DNA from: Achatina immaculata
Taxonomy: Eukaryota; Mollusca; Gastropoda; Stylommatophora; Achatinidae
Direction of reading: 5' to 3'
DNA: 64,000 nucleotides
Assembly (NCBI GenBank): GCA_009760885.1
Contig: CM019691.1
Span: 27,155,314-27,219,313 of the forward strand
Below the pieces are notes generated by a model. It saw nothing but the letters and a program-made list of their open reading frames with translations. It was not told the DNA's origin and made no database searches. Each line of letters opens with the position of its first letter. The stretch's first letter is position 1. The position numbers were made by a program, and so were the translations under genes. This document shows positions 45,181 through 55,712 of this stretch, one piece after another.

Positions 45181-45885
45181 CCGCTTGTATACACTTCCTT
45201 TCTTCGCCTACATAACTTCTTTCTTCCCCCTACATGCACTTCCTTACACCGCCTACATGCACATCCTTCCTCCGCCCACATGCACTTCCTTCCGCCGTCT
45301 ACACGCACTTCCTTCTTTCACTTACGTACAACTTCCCTCCTCCTCCTTTTACATGCACTTCCTTTCTCCATGTACATGCACTGGCGTCCACATCCTACAT
45401 GCACTTCCTTCCTCCTCCTACAAGCACTTCCTTCCTCCGCCTACATACGCTTCCTTCCTCCGCCTACATACTCTTCCTTCCTCCGCCTACATACTCTTCC
45501 TTTCTCCGCCTACATGCACTTGCGTCCTCCTCCTACATACACTTCCTTTCTCCGCTTACATATGCTTCCTTCTTCCGCCTACATGCACTCGCGTCCTCCT
45601 CCTACATGCATATTCTTTCTCCGCTTATACGCACTTCCTTCTTTCACTTACGTACAACTTCGTTCCTCCTCCTCCTACATGCACTTCCTTTCTCCACGTA
45701 CATGCACGTGCTTCCTCATCCTACATGCACTTCCTTCCTCCACGTACATGCACTTGCTTCCTCTTCGTACGTGCACTTCCTCTTCCTCCACGTGCATGCA
45801 CTTCCTTCCTCCTCCTACATGCACTTCCTTCCTCCACCTACATGCACTTCCTTCCTCCTCCTGCTTGCACTTCTTTCTTCATATA
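45181..45885. repeat. Minisatellite, 23-bp unit, about 30 copies, strand-asymmetric
   Basis: TTCCTTCCTCCGCCTACATA plus CTC/CGC/CAC recurs every 23 bp. Almost purely C/T with ACATGCAC islands, so one strand is strongly pyrimidine-rich. All three plus frames stay open across it (up to 334 codons), which is an artefact of the repeat. Confidence 0.93.
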
Positions 45886-45934
45886 TTTTATTCTCGCATG
45901 TTTTATCGTCATGCTGAAGATGAAGACGCTGTCT

Positions 45935-46125
45935 GATGTAGCAAATCAGTGGCCCATAACTGACATGCTAGCGTCAATTGTAGCGAACCATAGCAGATCA
46001 AGACTCTGTCCCACCTCTTCGTTGGTACCCCTAGGAACAGGCCTAGCCTGGTTAACGGGACAAGGATCACCATAGTCCCCATGGTGGTGAAGTCTGCTAA
46101 AGAAGCATTGCACACACCTTGCTTT
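45935..46125 (-). repeat. Interspersed repeat, second copy of the 21735-21965 sequence
   Basis: The minus strand contains GTTCCTAGGGGTACC, GTGGGACAGAGTCTTGATCT, CTATGGTTCGC and GTTATGGGCC, collinear with the plus-strand copy near 21.8-22.0 kb. Confidence 0.5.
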
Positions 46126-46410
46126 TTAGCTGTACTCCGGGACTTAAAAATGGCTGCCATAACCCGCTCCCACGCCGATACGATGCTGTGCCTCAATACC
46201 TCTACAACATCGGCTGCAAAGGACAACAGCTCGCAGTTACAGGGAGTTCGTCCAAGTACAAAGAAGTATTGCACACTCCTGCAATTTAACTACACTCATG
46301 GACTGAAAAAAATAGCCGCTTTCACTTCCAGTACGATGCTGTGCCTAAACACCTTCACCACATCAGCTGTTAAGAACATCAGCTTGCAGTTCCAGAAGAA
46401 GAAAAGATAC
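46102..46410 (+). repeat. 161-bp tandem duplication, 2 copies
   Basis: GAAGCATTGCACAC at 46102 and GAAGTATTGCACAC at 46263. Both units share ACGATGCTGTGCCT, ACATCRGCTG and CAGCT(C/T)GCAGTT blocks at about 75-80 percent by eye. Confidence 0.8.
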
Positions 46411-46544
46411 ATCATGTTATTCTCCCTCTCTCCCTCCCCCTCCCTTTCCTTCTCCCTCTCTCTATCTCTTCGTTGTGGTCTCTGCTTCTTGTTCTTCATA
46501 GGTGTCTCTTTTTTGTCACTTTCTCGCCTGTTTAACTATCATGT

Positions 46545-46870
46545 TGATCTCTCTCTCTCTCTCTCTCTTTCTATGCCTGTCTCTCTCTCTGCCTGTCTTT
46601 CTTTGCCTCTGTTTTTCTGTCTCTTTCTCTCTTTCAAACTATGTTTGTTGCATGAACAGCATATTTGTAAAATGTCTGGAATAGAGTGAAAGATGTATGA
46701 TAGAGGCCAAAATGTTAGACGGGCCTGCGTGCCCAGTTCTTAATACTTTTGAAATAAAGATCAATCAGTCAGTCTCTCTCTCTGTATTTTTGTCTGTCTG
46801 TCTTTCTTTCTCTGTCTGTTTTTCTTTCTCTGTCTCTGTGTCTCTCTCTCTCGGTCTTTCTCTGTCTGTC
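46545..46870 (+). mobile_element. Family E retroelement 3' end flanked by pyrimidine tracts
   Basis: The recognisable part is 46620-46775: GAACAGCATATTTGTAAAAT, GTCTGGAATAGAGTGAAAGA, CAAAATGTTAGACGGGCCTG, CCCAGTTCTTAATACTTTTG, AAATAAAGATCAATCAGTCA. CTCTCT-rich sequence surrounds it (46545-46625 and 46772-46870), with a TCTGTCTG tail. Confidence 0.75.
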
Positions 46871-47152
46871 TATGGCCTTGGTCTATCTTGTCCGACCTAC
46901 ACGTTTCTCTTTGTCTCGCTCCCTCCTGTTTGTTTATTCACAGAATCTGTGAACATAAGTGACGTTGTGTGGCATGTATAGGACATCATCACCAGCAGAA
47001 AAGACGCTGGTTTCAGGTTGCATGACCGAAAGTTTCTCCTTCGTTTTGTAAAGATTTCCAGATATCGCAATAGTTAAAACAACATATCAGCCTTATTTAT
47101 ACTGATGAATTATGAACATCGAGTGTCTTCTTCTTCTTCTTCTTCTTCTTCT

Positions 47153-47194
<42 letters not shown>

Positions 47195-47256
47195 CGAATG
47201 AAGGAACGAACGAACGAACTAATGAAATGCCTATTTTGCTGATATGTCACTGAGTG

Positions 47257-47293
<37 letters not shown>

Positions 47294-47901
47294 GGGGGAA
47301 CTTAATTTTCAAAAAAATAAACACCTTCAGTTGAATATAATACTTGAACATCGTGGATGAAAACTACATAGCGAAGGAGCCGGAGAATGACAACAATCCA
47401 GGTAGGAGGACTGCTAGAAGAGAAACAGTTCAAGTGGGCTATCAGGAACAGTAAACAGATGATGCTGGAGATTTATTCCAATAAACCTTTCCGCGACAGG
47501 CTGTGAATTACTCCTCCTTGCCTCTGTACCTCTTAGTCGCGTCCAACAGAAGTTTCTACATACCTCTGGTATTTATGAAAATTTTATGTACCAGTATATG
47601 AAATTGTATATCTCCGGCATCGTTTTCATATATAATGTGTTTTACTTCTTAAGATCAGAATTTTCCTTCTGATAAATTTCTTTACATTTATATCTGTATG
47701 CTTGAAGATTTGTATTTGTATTCTTGCTGCATAGCAGGAGTTTGTTACCGTGAGTGCAATACAATAAATAACGTGGTAAATGTTTAAAAAAATTTCTTTC
47801 TTAAGATATTTAAACAGTGGATAACTAACCTGTATGAGGCTGAATATTTATTATGGATAAATTAACAGATTGAAACAGTTATGCTGTACACGTTTCCATG
47901 G
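46871..47901. other. Gene-free stretch with microsatellites
   Basis: (CTT)n-(CT)n-(CA)n at 47129-47187 and (GA)n at 47262-47291. No gene recognised. Confidence 0.5.
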
Positions 47902-48247
47902 ATAGTCTACATCACGAGGCCCATTCTACACGTCTTCAGATGCAGCTTGCATCATGAAACCCACTCTACATTTACTTCTAATATTGCTTTGCTTCATGAA
48001 GCCTGCTCTACACCTACTTCAAATATAGCTTTCATCATGAAGCCTACTCTACACTTACTTCAAATATAGCTTTCATCATGAAACCCACTCTACACTTTCT
48101 TCAAATATAGCTTTCATCATGAAACCCACTCCACACTTACTTCAAATATAGCTTTCATCATGAAGCCCACTCCACACTTACTTCAAATATAGCTTTCATC
48201 ATGAAGCCCACTCCACACTTACTTCAAATATAGCTTTCATCATTAAG
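47902..48247. repeat. Minisatellite, 41-bp unit, about 8 copies
   Basis: CAAATATAGCTTTCATCATG recurs at 48061, 48102 and 48143 (41 bp). Left copies are diverged, right copies nearly identical. Confidence 0.93.
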
Positions 48248-48814
48248 TATCCTCAAGTCCTCATCACAAGTTCCAATCTAAATGTCAAGTCATGCGCTAG
48301 CTGAATCCATCAAGTAAGCAGCGTTTACAGAGTCTTTTATACAGTCTTCATTGACCAGGTCTTAAGCGTGATTACTTTGAGTAAGGCACAGACCATTAGA
48401 ACCCTCTCTCGCCGGTATCTTTCCTCAGCTCAAATTTCAGTTTTAACTCCAACTGTAAGTCTCTTTCTTAAGATCTTCGCCTTAAAGACTACTTTTCCGT
48501 GGGCCGTCCAGGCAGACTCAAATAAGGAACTAAATCTGGGGATTTTGAAGACGGCTCGTCTGTTGAAAGTGGTTGGTGGACAGCGTTGCTTGTATGGCTT
48601 GTATGTTAGATTTTCCGGTGCTGTTGTTAACTAGCGTTTTGAGGAGATACTAGTCGGCAAACATATAGAAATATAAAGTTTTCTTCAACTCCGAGAAGAT
48701 TTCATCATCATCATCATAATTCTCTCTCTCTCTCTCTCTTTATCTCTCTGTCTGCCCTGTTTGTGGTCATTGATTAGAGCTAATTCTATAAACTGTCTGC
48801 GTTTAAATAACCAT
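48248..48814. other. Gene-free stretch
   Basis: (CT)n at 48720-48740 just before the next element. No gene recognised. Confidence 0.45.
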
Positions 48815-49318
48815 CTTCTTCCAGAACTAAGGCTTGGCTTGTTCAGAAGAAAAGCTCGACTTACTTAAATCTTTGAAAAACTCTAGCTCATCGCATAGAA
48901 TTCGTGAGCAGTAGTAGTTCTTAACTCTGAACTTTTTTCTGTGTTTGTTTGAACCAGATTATATATCGCCTTAAGGCACCTCCTTTCCTGATTGTCTTGA
49001 GTTGCCTGGCGATTGGTGTCTGTTTACAGAATAGCTGCAGTACCTCTTAGAATTATGTTATGTACTTAAGTGACTATAATCAGTGTGGAATTATTTTTCA
49101 TAGCGTGTACTTAGTTCCTTTGTATAAACACCTGAAAGTGTTGATGCTAGTTTGTGTGTAAATGCTTTGCCAATTTATTCATGCCCATCATGTATCTAAA
49201 TTACTGACTGAACTTTTGTACCAAAGTGAATGTTGAGAGATGAATGGCAGAATGTCAGTCAGGCCTGCGTGCCCAATTCTTTACCCTTTTGAAAATAAAG
49301 TTCTTTCGTTCTCTCATA
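48815..49318 (+). mobile_element. Family E retroelement, longer 3' copy
   Basis: Starts with the coding remnant AACTAAGGCTTGGCTTGTTC (RTKAWLVQKKSSTYL, resembling the KTRLxxFKxKLKTHL tail of CR1/L2-group LINEs). After about 350 bp of 3' UTR it ends GAATGGCAGAATGTCAGTCA, GGCCTGCGTGCCCAATTCTT, TACCCTTTTGAAAATAAAGT and TTTCGTTCTCTC. This copy and 61985-62470 link the non-coding 3' ends to a LINE. Confidence 0.6.
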
Positions 49319-49577
49319 ATACCTGTATCCAGTGCAGGTGGCATAACCAGGGATCAAGCATCACAGATGTGCTACATGCTACATAAGAGCATAAACAACA
49401 GATCGTCCTGACCCGGCTGGAGAAAACCTGGGATTTAAATAGATGGAGAGAAACGGAATTAAAACGGCGACAGTTAACACGTGTCAGAGAATTGTTGTTT
49501 TCAGCAGTGACGAAAAAAGCTAGCACTGAAGACGTGCAGGCAAAAGCTTCATCCCACTCTCTTTCTCTTAACAGTTA

Positions 49578-50350
49578 GAGAAAACTGGGACAAAACCAGA
49601 AAACACCCGACAGATAAACAAAAATTATAAGATCTGGGCTAGGACACTAGGACAAAACCAGAAAATAACCGGCAGGTAAACACAAAATTATAAGATCTGG
49701 GCCAAGACACTAGGACAAAACCAGAAAATAACCGGCAGATAAACATAAAACTATACGATTTGGGCCAGGACACTAGGACAAAACCGAAAAACACCCGGCA
49801 GATAAACACAAAACTATAAGATCTGGGCCAGGACACTAGGACAAAACCAGAAAACACTCGGCAGGTAAACACAAAATTATAAGATCTGGGCCAAGACACT
49901 AGGACAAAACCAGAAAACACTCGGCAGGTAAACACAAAATTATAAGATCTGGGCCAAGACACTAGGACACAACCAGAAAACACCCGGCAGATAAACACAA
50001 AACTATAAGATCTGGGCCAGGACACTAGGACAAAATCAGAAAACACTCGGCAGATAAACACAAAATTATAAGATCTGGGCCAGGACATAGGACAAAACTA
50101 GAAAACACCCGGCAGATAAACACAAAACTATGCGATCTAGGCCAAGACACTAGGACAGAACCAGAAAACACCCGGCAGATAAACACAAAACTATGCGATC
50201 TGGGCCAGGACACTAGGACAAAACCAGAAAACACCCGGCAGATAAAACACACAAATATACAGTCTAGGCCAGGACACTAGGACAAAACCAGAAAACCGAC
50301 AGATAAACACTAAACTATACGATCTGGGCCAGGACACTGGGACAAAACCT
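49578..50350. repeat. Minisatellite, 63-bp unit, about 12 copies
   Basis: CAGATAAACACAAAACTATA at 49738 and 49801 (63 bp); units also carry GACACTAGGACAAAACCAGA. Because 63 is a multiple of 3, one minus-strand frame is open (SWPRSYNFVFICRVFSGFVL), but it has no start context or homology and is treated as an artefact. Confidence 0.94.
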
Positions 50351-50519
50351 TTTGTGAAAAAAAACAACCCAATAACCTGGACACCTTGCATGATGTGTGT
50401 AAGGCAAAGCTACCTGACATCCTTCACGTTTATCAGATACGAGACAGTCAGATCATGGATTTCAGTATACCTACCCTCGTACACGTGTATGGTTTCCAGA
50501 TTTAGCGTAGCCATTTATT

Positions 50520-50975
50520 ATCATCATCATGTGTCTTCTTCACAACGAAGGTCGACGGTAATGAATCTCCAGTTTCCTCGGTCCCTCACCTTGATGGTTA
50601 ATTCAGCCAGGCTGTTTCCTGTTCATTCTCGTATGTTATCATCCTGTCTACATCTCTATCTCTCGCTATTTTTCCTTCTACCTTTCCTTCTAGTATGGTC
50701 TTAAGTATGTTGTTATGTCTTTTGAATGAATAAAGTATTTTTTTTATTCATCTTTATTTCTTCGATAAGTTCACATTGCACTTGAAGCTGTTCTAAGGCG
50801 TGTGCATTTTTTCTTTTCATTATCCATGTAGTATGACCTATTTTTCGTAGAACCACATATATTGTTGCATTAATCTTTCTCTCCAGCTTTTTGGTTAAGA
50901 GGCCATTCATTATACATAACTTTTCAAAAGAAGCAACCAGACATGGGTATTTCATTAAGCTCATCTGATATTGCC
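50520..50975 (-). pseudogene. LINE 3' end (unnamed family), minus strand
   Basis: Minus-strand translation: LLTKKLERKINATIYVVLRK, IGHTTWIMKRKNAH, ALEQLQVQCELIEEI (the ETWxLTKKLERRIxAxEMxxLRKI...RNxxIxEELQVQ region of LINE RTs). After frameshifts LNQLTIKVRDRGNWRFI-like sequence follows (ELTIKVRDRGNWRFITVD) and RCEEDT with an ATGATGATGATA tail near 50520. Truncated at the 5' end. Confidence 0.72.
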
Positions 50976-51202
50976 ACCTGAAATACCCATTTAATACACG
51001 GGTCTTCTAAAACAAACCACCTGACACACAGATTACTAGCACATCAGCCCCCTCGATAAAGACCACAGACAGGACTTATCTTGTTGGCAGCCCTCGCTGT
51101 AGCCTCTGCTATCTCTGTACGTGTCCACGCCAGGTATGGTTCACTTTGGTAGCTCACCACATGCTCCTGGTTACAGTATCATATCTTATCTAAGCCTAGG
51201 AG

Positions 51203-51253
<51 letters not shown>

Positions 51254-51436
51254 GCTCCTGCAGGTCTCCTTTTTTTTCTGTCCGTTTAGAATTTGTGTGT
51301 GTGTGTACTTATGATAAATAGCTCTCTGTTTAGAAGCAGTAAAGCAAATCTGAGACCAGCATATTACATCTCTGACAGTGACGACAGTGGCCGATTAAAA
51401 ATGGTTGGAGGAAGTGAAAAAATAACTGAAAGGAGT
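50976..51436. other. Gene-free stretch with (CT)n
   Basis: (CT)n at 51206-51251 and (GT)n at 51294-51306. No gene recognised. Confidence 0.5.
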
Positions 51437-51748
51437 TCATTCATTCATTCATTTGCATGTCCCTTGCGGAACTTTGCCTTCCTGACAGCACTTTTGTAGG
51501 TCTCTCGGTTGTGAGGAAGATGACATGCTGCTGATGCATCCATTTGCAGATCATCAACGATGTCTTGCAGCCATCTTCGCCTTGGTCTTCCTCTCTTTCT
51601 TTTTCCCATTATGTACCCTTCCAAGACGGCCTTCTCTAAATTCTCATGACGTTTAATGTGTGCAAAATATTTAAGTTTTCTCTATTTAATCCTGTTTACT
51701 AGCCAGCCTTCTTCAGTATTAAGTTCTTGTAGTATGGATATATTTGTA
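51437..51748 (-). pseudogene. LINE family B 3' end, minus strand
   Basis: The plus strand shows TTCATTCATTCATTTGCATG (tail and stop), TTGCGGAACTTTGCCTTCCT, GATGTCTTGCAGCCATCTTC and AAGTTCTTGTAGTATGGATA, the reverse complement of the family 3' end. It is collinear with 34285-34600 and ends at the same ATGGATATATT block that forms the junction at 24705. Confidence 0.9.
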
Positions 51749-52449
51749 AGACAAAAAAGATAGATTTGTATAGTACAATATAGATTTCTCTTGGAAGCAC
51801 TAAATGAAGGACACAGTATAATAGGTTATAGTTTACTTCTGAAAGCTGTTAATAATGAACACAGTAAAATAGTATAGTTTACTTCTTTAAGCTCTGAACG
51901 ATGGACACAGTAAAACAGAGAATAGTTTACTGCTGGAAGCGCCATGTGATGATCACAACAAAGCAGGGTATAGTTTACTTCTGGACGCACCAAATGAAGA
52001 ACAAAATGTAACATAGTAGTATAGTTCGCTTCTGGAAGCTCTAAACGGTGGACACAGTAAAACAGGATAGTATACTTCTGGAAGCACCACATGACGATCA
52101 CAATAAAACGTATAGTTTATTTCTGGAAGCACTAAATATTAAAACGTGTAGTTTATTTCTAGGGGCACTAAATAAAGGACACAGTATAACAGAACAGCTT
52201 ACTTTTTGGAGGCTCTAAACGATAGACACAATAAAGCAGAGTGTAGTCTACTTCTGGAAGCTCTAAATCAGTAGTCTCCAGCCCGTAGTTCGCACACCAT
52301 CATCATGTGAGCTGTGCCTGCTTTATCGAAGTCTGTTGAATAAAAACAATTAAAGGTTCACGGTATCGCGATGTTCTATATAGTATGGTGGCCTGCAGCT
52401 TCCGCATAGTTGGGAAAGTGGTTTTCCGATGGTAAAGTATTTGGAGCTA

Positions 52450-52648
52450 CTGCTCTAAACGATATATAGGGAACCACTGTTCTAAACGATATATAGGGAA
52501 CCACTGTTCTAAACGATATATAGGGAACCATTGTTCTAAACGATATATAGGGAACCACTGTTCTAAACGATATATAGGGAACCACTGTTCTAAACGATAT
52601 ATTTGGAACCATTGTTCTAAACGATATATTGGGAACCATTGTTCTAAA
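52450..52648. repeat. Minisatellite, 27-bp unit, about 8 copies
   Basis: TTCTAAACGATATATAGGGA plus ACCACTG recurs every 27 bp (52507, 52534). It probably arose from a CTCTAAACGAT segment of the surrounding older repeat, since that unit contains GCTCTAAACGAT. Confidence 0.93.
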
Positions 52649-52786
52649 CCGCAGAAATATTTTTTAAGCGTATATTTCTGGGAGCTCTAAATAATGGACG
52701 CAATTAACCAGTACAGTTTATATCTGGAAATACCATATACTGGACAAAATGAAACAATATATAGTTTATTATTTAGATAGTGGACC

Positions 52787-52808
52787 CATGTGCCCTGGGC
52801 ACTTAAGG

Positions 52809-52843
<35 letters not shown>
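52787..52843 (+). mobile_element. LINE family A 3' terminus only, with (GA)n tail
   Basis: CCCATGTGCCCTGGGCACTT, AAGGTT and then about 16 GA units. The shortest family A insertion in the window; no clear target-site duplication. Confidence 0.82.
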
Positions 52844-52846
<3 letters not shown>

Positions 52847-53286
52847 CGTAATATGACATGTTGTATTTTACTTCTGAAAGCATCAGGTGATGGACAGAAT
52901 ATGAAAATTGTTATTCTTGTTCATAAAGTTATTAGTCTTAACTCTTGTTCTTCTGCCCGGTTATGATGATGATGATGGTAATGCTGATGACGATAGACGA
53001 TGATGACAGCAGAGTGTCAAGTCTTCACTTCCCGCCTGGTGTACACACAGAAAAATGAAATTAAGGCCTCCTGGAGAACTGCCGTGCCAAGCTCTCCAGC
53101 AAGCTCCACTACATGGACCCTCCTTAACTCGATCCCCAGGCTGTTGTGACACAGTCTCTATACTGGGAACCCCATGCCAGTCGCTAGACTTGGTGCATGA
53201 ATATGTGAACATCGGTTTCTCCAGAATATATATATATATATATAAACGAAAAAAGCGCACAGTCACACAGACAGACAAACATTCTT

Positions 53287-53888
53287 GAAGAAAATAGAAA
53301 ATAAGAGAAGAATGTGAGACTTGAAGAAAATAGCTGTAGTCAGAAAGTAGATAATAATGTTAGATTGGAAAAAATAGCTCTAATCAGAAAATAGATAAGA
53401 ATGCGAGACTTGAAGAAAATAGCTCTGGTCAGAAAATGGATAAGAATGTGAGACTGGAAATAATATCTCTAGTCAGAAAATAGGGAAGAATATGAGACTT
53501 GAAGAAAGTAGCTCTGATCAGAAAATGGATAAGAATGTGAGACTTGAAGAAACTAGCTCTAATTAGAAAATAGAGAAGAATATGATACTTGAAGAATGTA
53601 GCTCTAATCAGAAAATAGATAAGAATGTGAGACTTGAAGAAACTAGCTCTAATTAGAAAATAGAGAAGAATATGAGACTTGAAGTATGTAGCTCTAGATA
53701 AGAATGTGAGACTTGAAGAAACTAGCTGTAATCAGAAAATAGATAAGAATGTGAGACTTGAAGAATTATAGCTCGCCAGAAATTAGACAAGAATGTGAGA
53801 GTTGAAGAATATAGCTCTAGTCAGAAAATAGATTATTATCTTGTGAGACTTGAAGAAAATAGCTCTAGTCAGAAAGCAGATAAGAAAG
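53287..53888. repeat. Minisatellite, 45-bp unit, about 13 copies
   Basis: GAATGTGAGACTTGAAGAAA plus ATAGCTCTAGTCAGAAAATAGATAA (in two parts) recurs at about 45-bp spacing. Some copies are shortened (53695). It runs almost up to the Helitron 5' end. Confidence 0.92.
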
Positions 53889-53950
53889 AAGAAGTCCAGC
53901 ATGCAGCACAAACATCTGTAAGGTTTTTTTTAAAATGTGGGTGGTATCTA

Positions 53951-54020
<70 letters not shown>

Positions 54021-54373
54021 TCGATGTGTGTATGTATGTTCCAGCCTAACTCTGGAACGCCTGGAGCAGTTTCAACTAAACTTGGTACACCTGAGACTTA
54101 CAATCTGGAAAAAAATACTTTTGGGGGTAAGACACCCCTAGCACCCACAGTGATCGGGGGTAACATGTAAAAATAATCGAAAACGACCGATAGTAAAACT
54201 AAACCTGTGATGGAAGGTAAGTAACTCCCGTTATAGTTATGTGCAGTGCCTACCTAGGGTTATGGACTCTGTCGGATAGCATTGAGTAGAACTGTGTAGA
54301 ACTCTGAAAAGTTTTAGACATCATTATGCCCCGGTCTTGGACTCGAGAAAACTCCACCACCCACCCGAATCTC

Positions 54374-54420
54374 AGATGGTGGTATATAAGCTAACTCGGC
54401 AAGTCTTCCAGTTTGTTATT
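54374..54420 (+). promoter_or_regulatory. Possible TATA-type promoter inside the Helitron
   Basis: TATATAAG at 54374-54381, preceded by GGTGG, with a TCCAGT initiator-like site about 27 nt downstream. The position upstream of the former Rep/helicase ORF suits a promoter, but this is inference only. Confidence 0.3.
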
Positions 54421-54934
54421 TTTCAGGGAATGTGACAGTTTCATTTCGCTCTTTTAGTTCGTTGTATAAGTGTTTCCTGCGTTATTTGACAGTGATAGTG
54501 TGCAGTTTGGATTCAAGTTCAGTAATATTTTTTTTTCTGTGAAGAGTTTTATATTTCTACACGGATGTAAGTACTTCATAATTTTAAATGTTAACTTTGC
54601 TTTTTCCTCAAGTTTATATTAGCTTTTTATTGTATGCTATAATAGATGTCATTGCTCAGTGAGAATGTACCTTTTACTTGACACTGCTCTTGCGCATTTT
54701 ATATGTGGAACAGAAGATTGTTGGTAGTTTCAGATATATCAATGCTGTAATGTTTTTTAGCGTCTTTATAAGATAGTAATGATGACACCATAAGTAGATG
54801 TCACAGGGTTTATGAATGTAAAAATATCTTAGGAGTTCTGGCATAAATAGGCAATAGGGACTAATTCAAGCAACTAAGAAATACCATAGAGTAGAGTAAG
54901 CAAACATGCTAGAGTGAAGCCTACTGGCAGCACA

Positions 54935-55262
54935 TGCATCTTACTTGACAAATATTTCGAGATGATGAAATGAAGCGACTGTCTTAACAGGAAAGGGAGA
55001 GGGTGAAACAGTTTTTATCCCACGGATACCACTCATTCCGACGGATCTCCCTTTTAACTTTAAGAGATTGCAGTTTCCAGTGAGACGATCAACAAGTCAC
55101 GGGGGCAGTCTTGTTAAGTGCTGCGGAGTGGATTTGAGATCGCCATGTTTCTCAAACAGACAACTTTATGTTGCTTGCTCAAGGGTGGGTTCACCCAAGA
55201 ATTTATTTATTCTTGCTCCTGGAGATGAAGCTAAAAATGTATATAATCACGTTTTGAGTTAA
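54935..55262 (+). pseudogene. Helitron Pif1-like helicase, C-terminal remnant
   Basis: Helitron helicases unwind DNA during rolling-circle transposition. Translation from about 54985: EATVLTGKGEGETVFIPRIP, LIPTDLPFNFKRLQFPVR (family signature), a damaged SQG-like segment (STSHGGSLVKCCGVDLRSPC), then QLYVACSRVGSPKNLFILAP (helicase motif VI with the arginine) and NVYNHVLS stop at 55262. An upstream frameshift separates the weakly matching GSTCILLDKYF segment. AATAAA lies at about 55337. Everything N-terminal, including Rep and the Walker motifs, is gone. Confidence 0.92.
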
Positions 55263-55712
55263 ATTAATATAATAATGAATTTGTAAAAGACATTACTTTA
55301 TAATTTTTATACTGCACTTATACTTAAATACCTGTAAATAAAATTACTTCGCTCTTACACTATAAATGTTAGTGTCGAATCCATAGTTTTCGGGGTCGAT
55401 GAGATGAATAGTGACACTCCCGATGCCATTTAAGTCCAAGTTCAGCACCCATTGATAAAAGGGGTATGATGGGCTTCCTATCTAATAGAAGATTGGGATA
55501 AATAAATACCCGGGCAACGCCGGGTAATCAGCTAGTAGGGAATAAAGGGCGACTAATCAAGGTCTCTTTCTCTCCATTTCATTACATGTCTTGTCCTGTA
55601 TGTCCGTGACAGTCGTACTTAGATTTTTCTTTATTTATTTCTTTTTTAAATTCAATGCCTGTACCATGATATTTGCCGTTTTGTTTTATTGGTCAGTGTA
55701 CTAATACTAGGA

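Larger units (their letters stand above)
51770..52930. repeat. Old, diverged minisatellite, about 46-50-bp unit, interrupted
   Basis: ATAGTTTACTTCTGGAAGCT and GATGGACACAGTAAAACAG blocks recur at 51831, 51877, 51925, 51973 and on to about 52290, then again at 52665-52900. Spacing varies from 46 to 50 bp. A younger 27-bp array and a LINE A tail are nested in it. Confidence 0.85.
53947..55535 (+). mobile_element. Helitron, internally deleted, both termini intact
   Basis: The element begins TCTACTCATATATATATA after an A (53946) and ends CTAG before a T (55536), the canonical A|TC...CTAG|T Helitron insertion. Near the 3' end TACCCGG (55507-55513) pairs with CCGGGTA (55520-55526) around a GCAACG loop, a 7-bp stem with the CTAG terminus 9 nt downstream. 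The 5' region (TGTTCCAGCCTAACTCTGGA, ACGCCTGGAGCAGTTTCAAC) is a known Helitron-associated leader type. The Rep domain is missing; only the end of the helicase remains. Length 1,589 bp. Confidence 0.9.

Noticed and set aside
45071..46075. Proline/histidine-rich 334-codon frame
   Set aside because: The 23-bp pyrimidine array keeps all three frames open; there is no start context or homology.
49639..50391. Membrane-protein-like minus-strand frames (FVFICRVFSGFVL repeats)
   Set aside because: The 63-bp unit preserves frame by arithmetic, and hydrophobicity comes from the T-rich complement. No non-repeat flanking domain.
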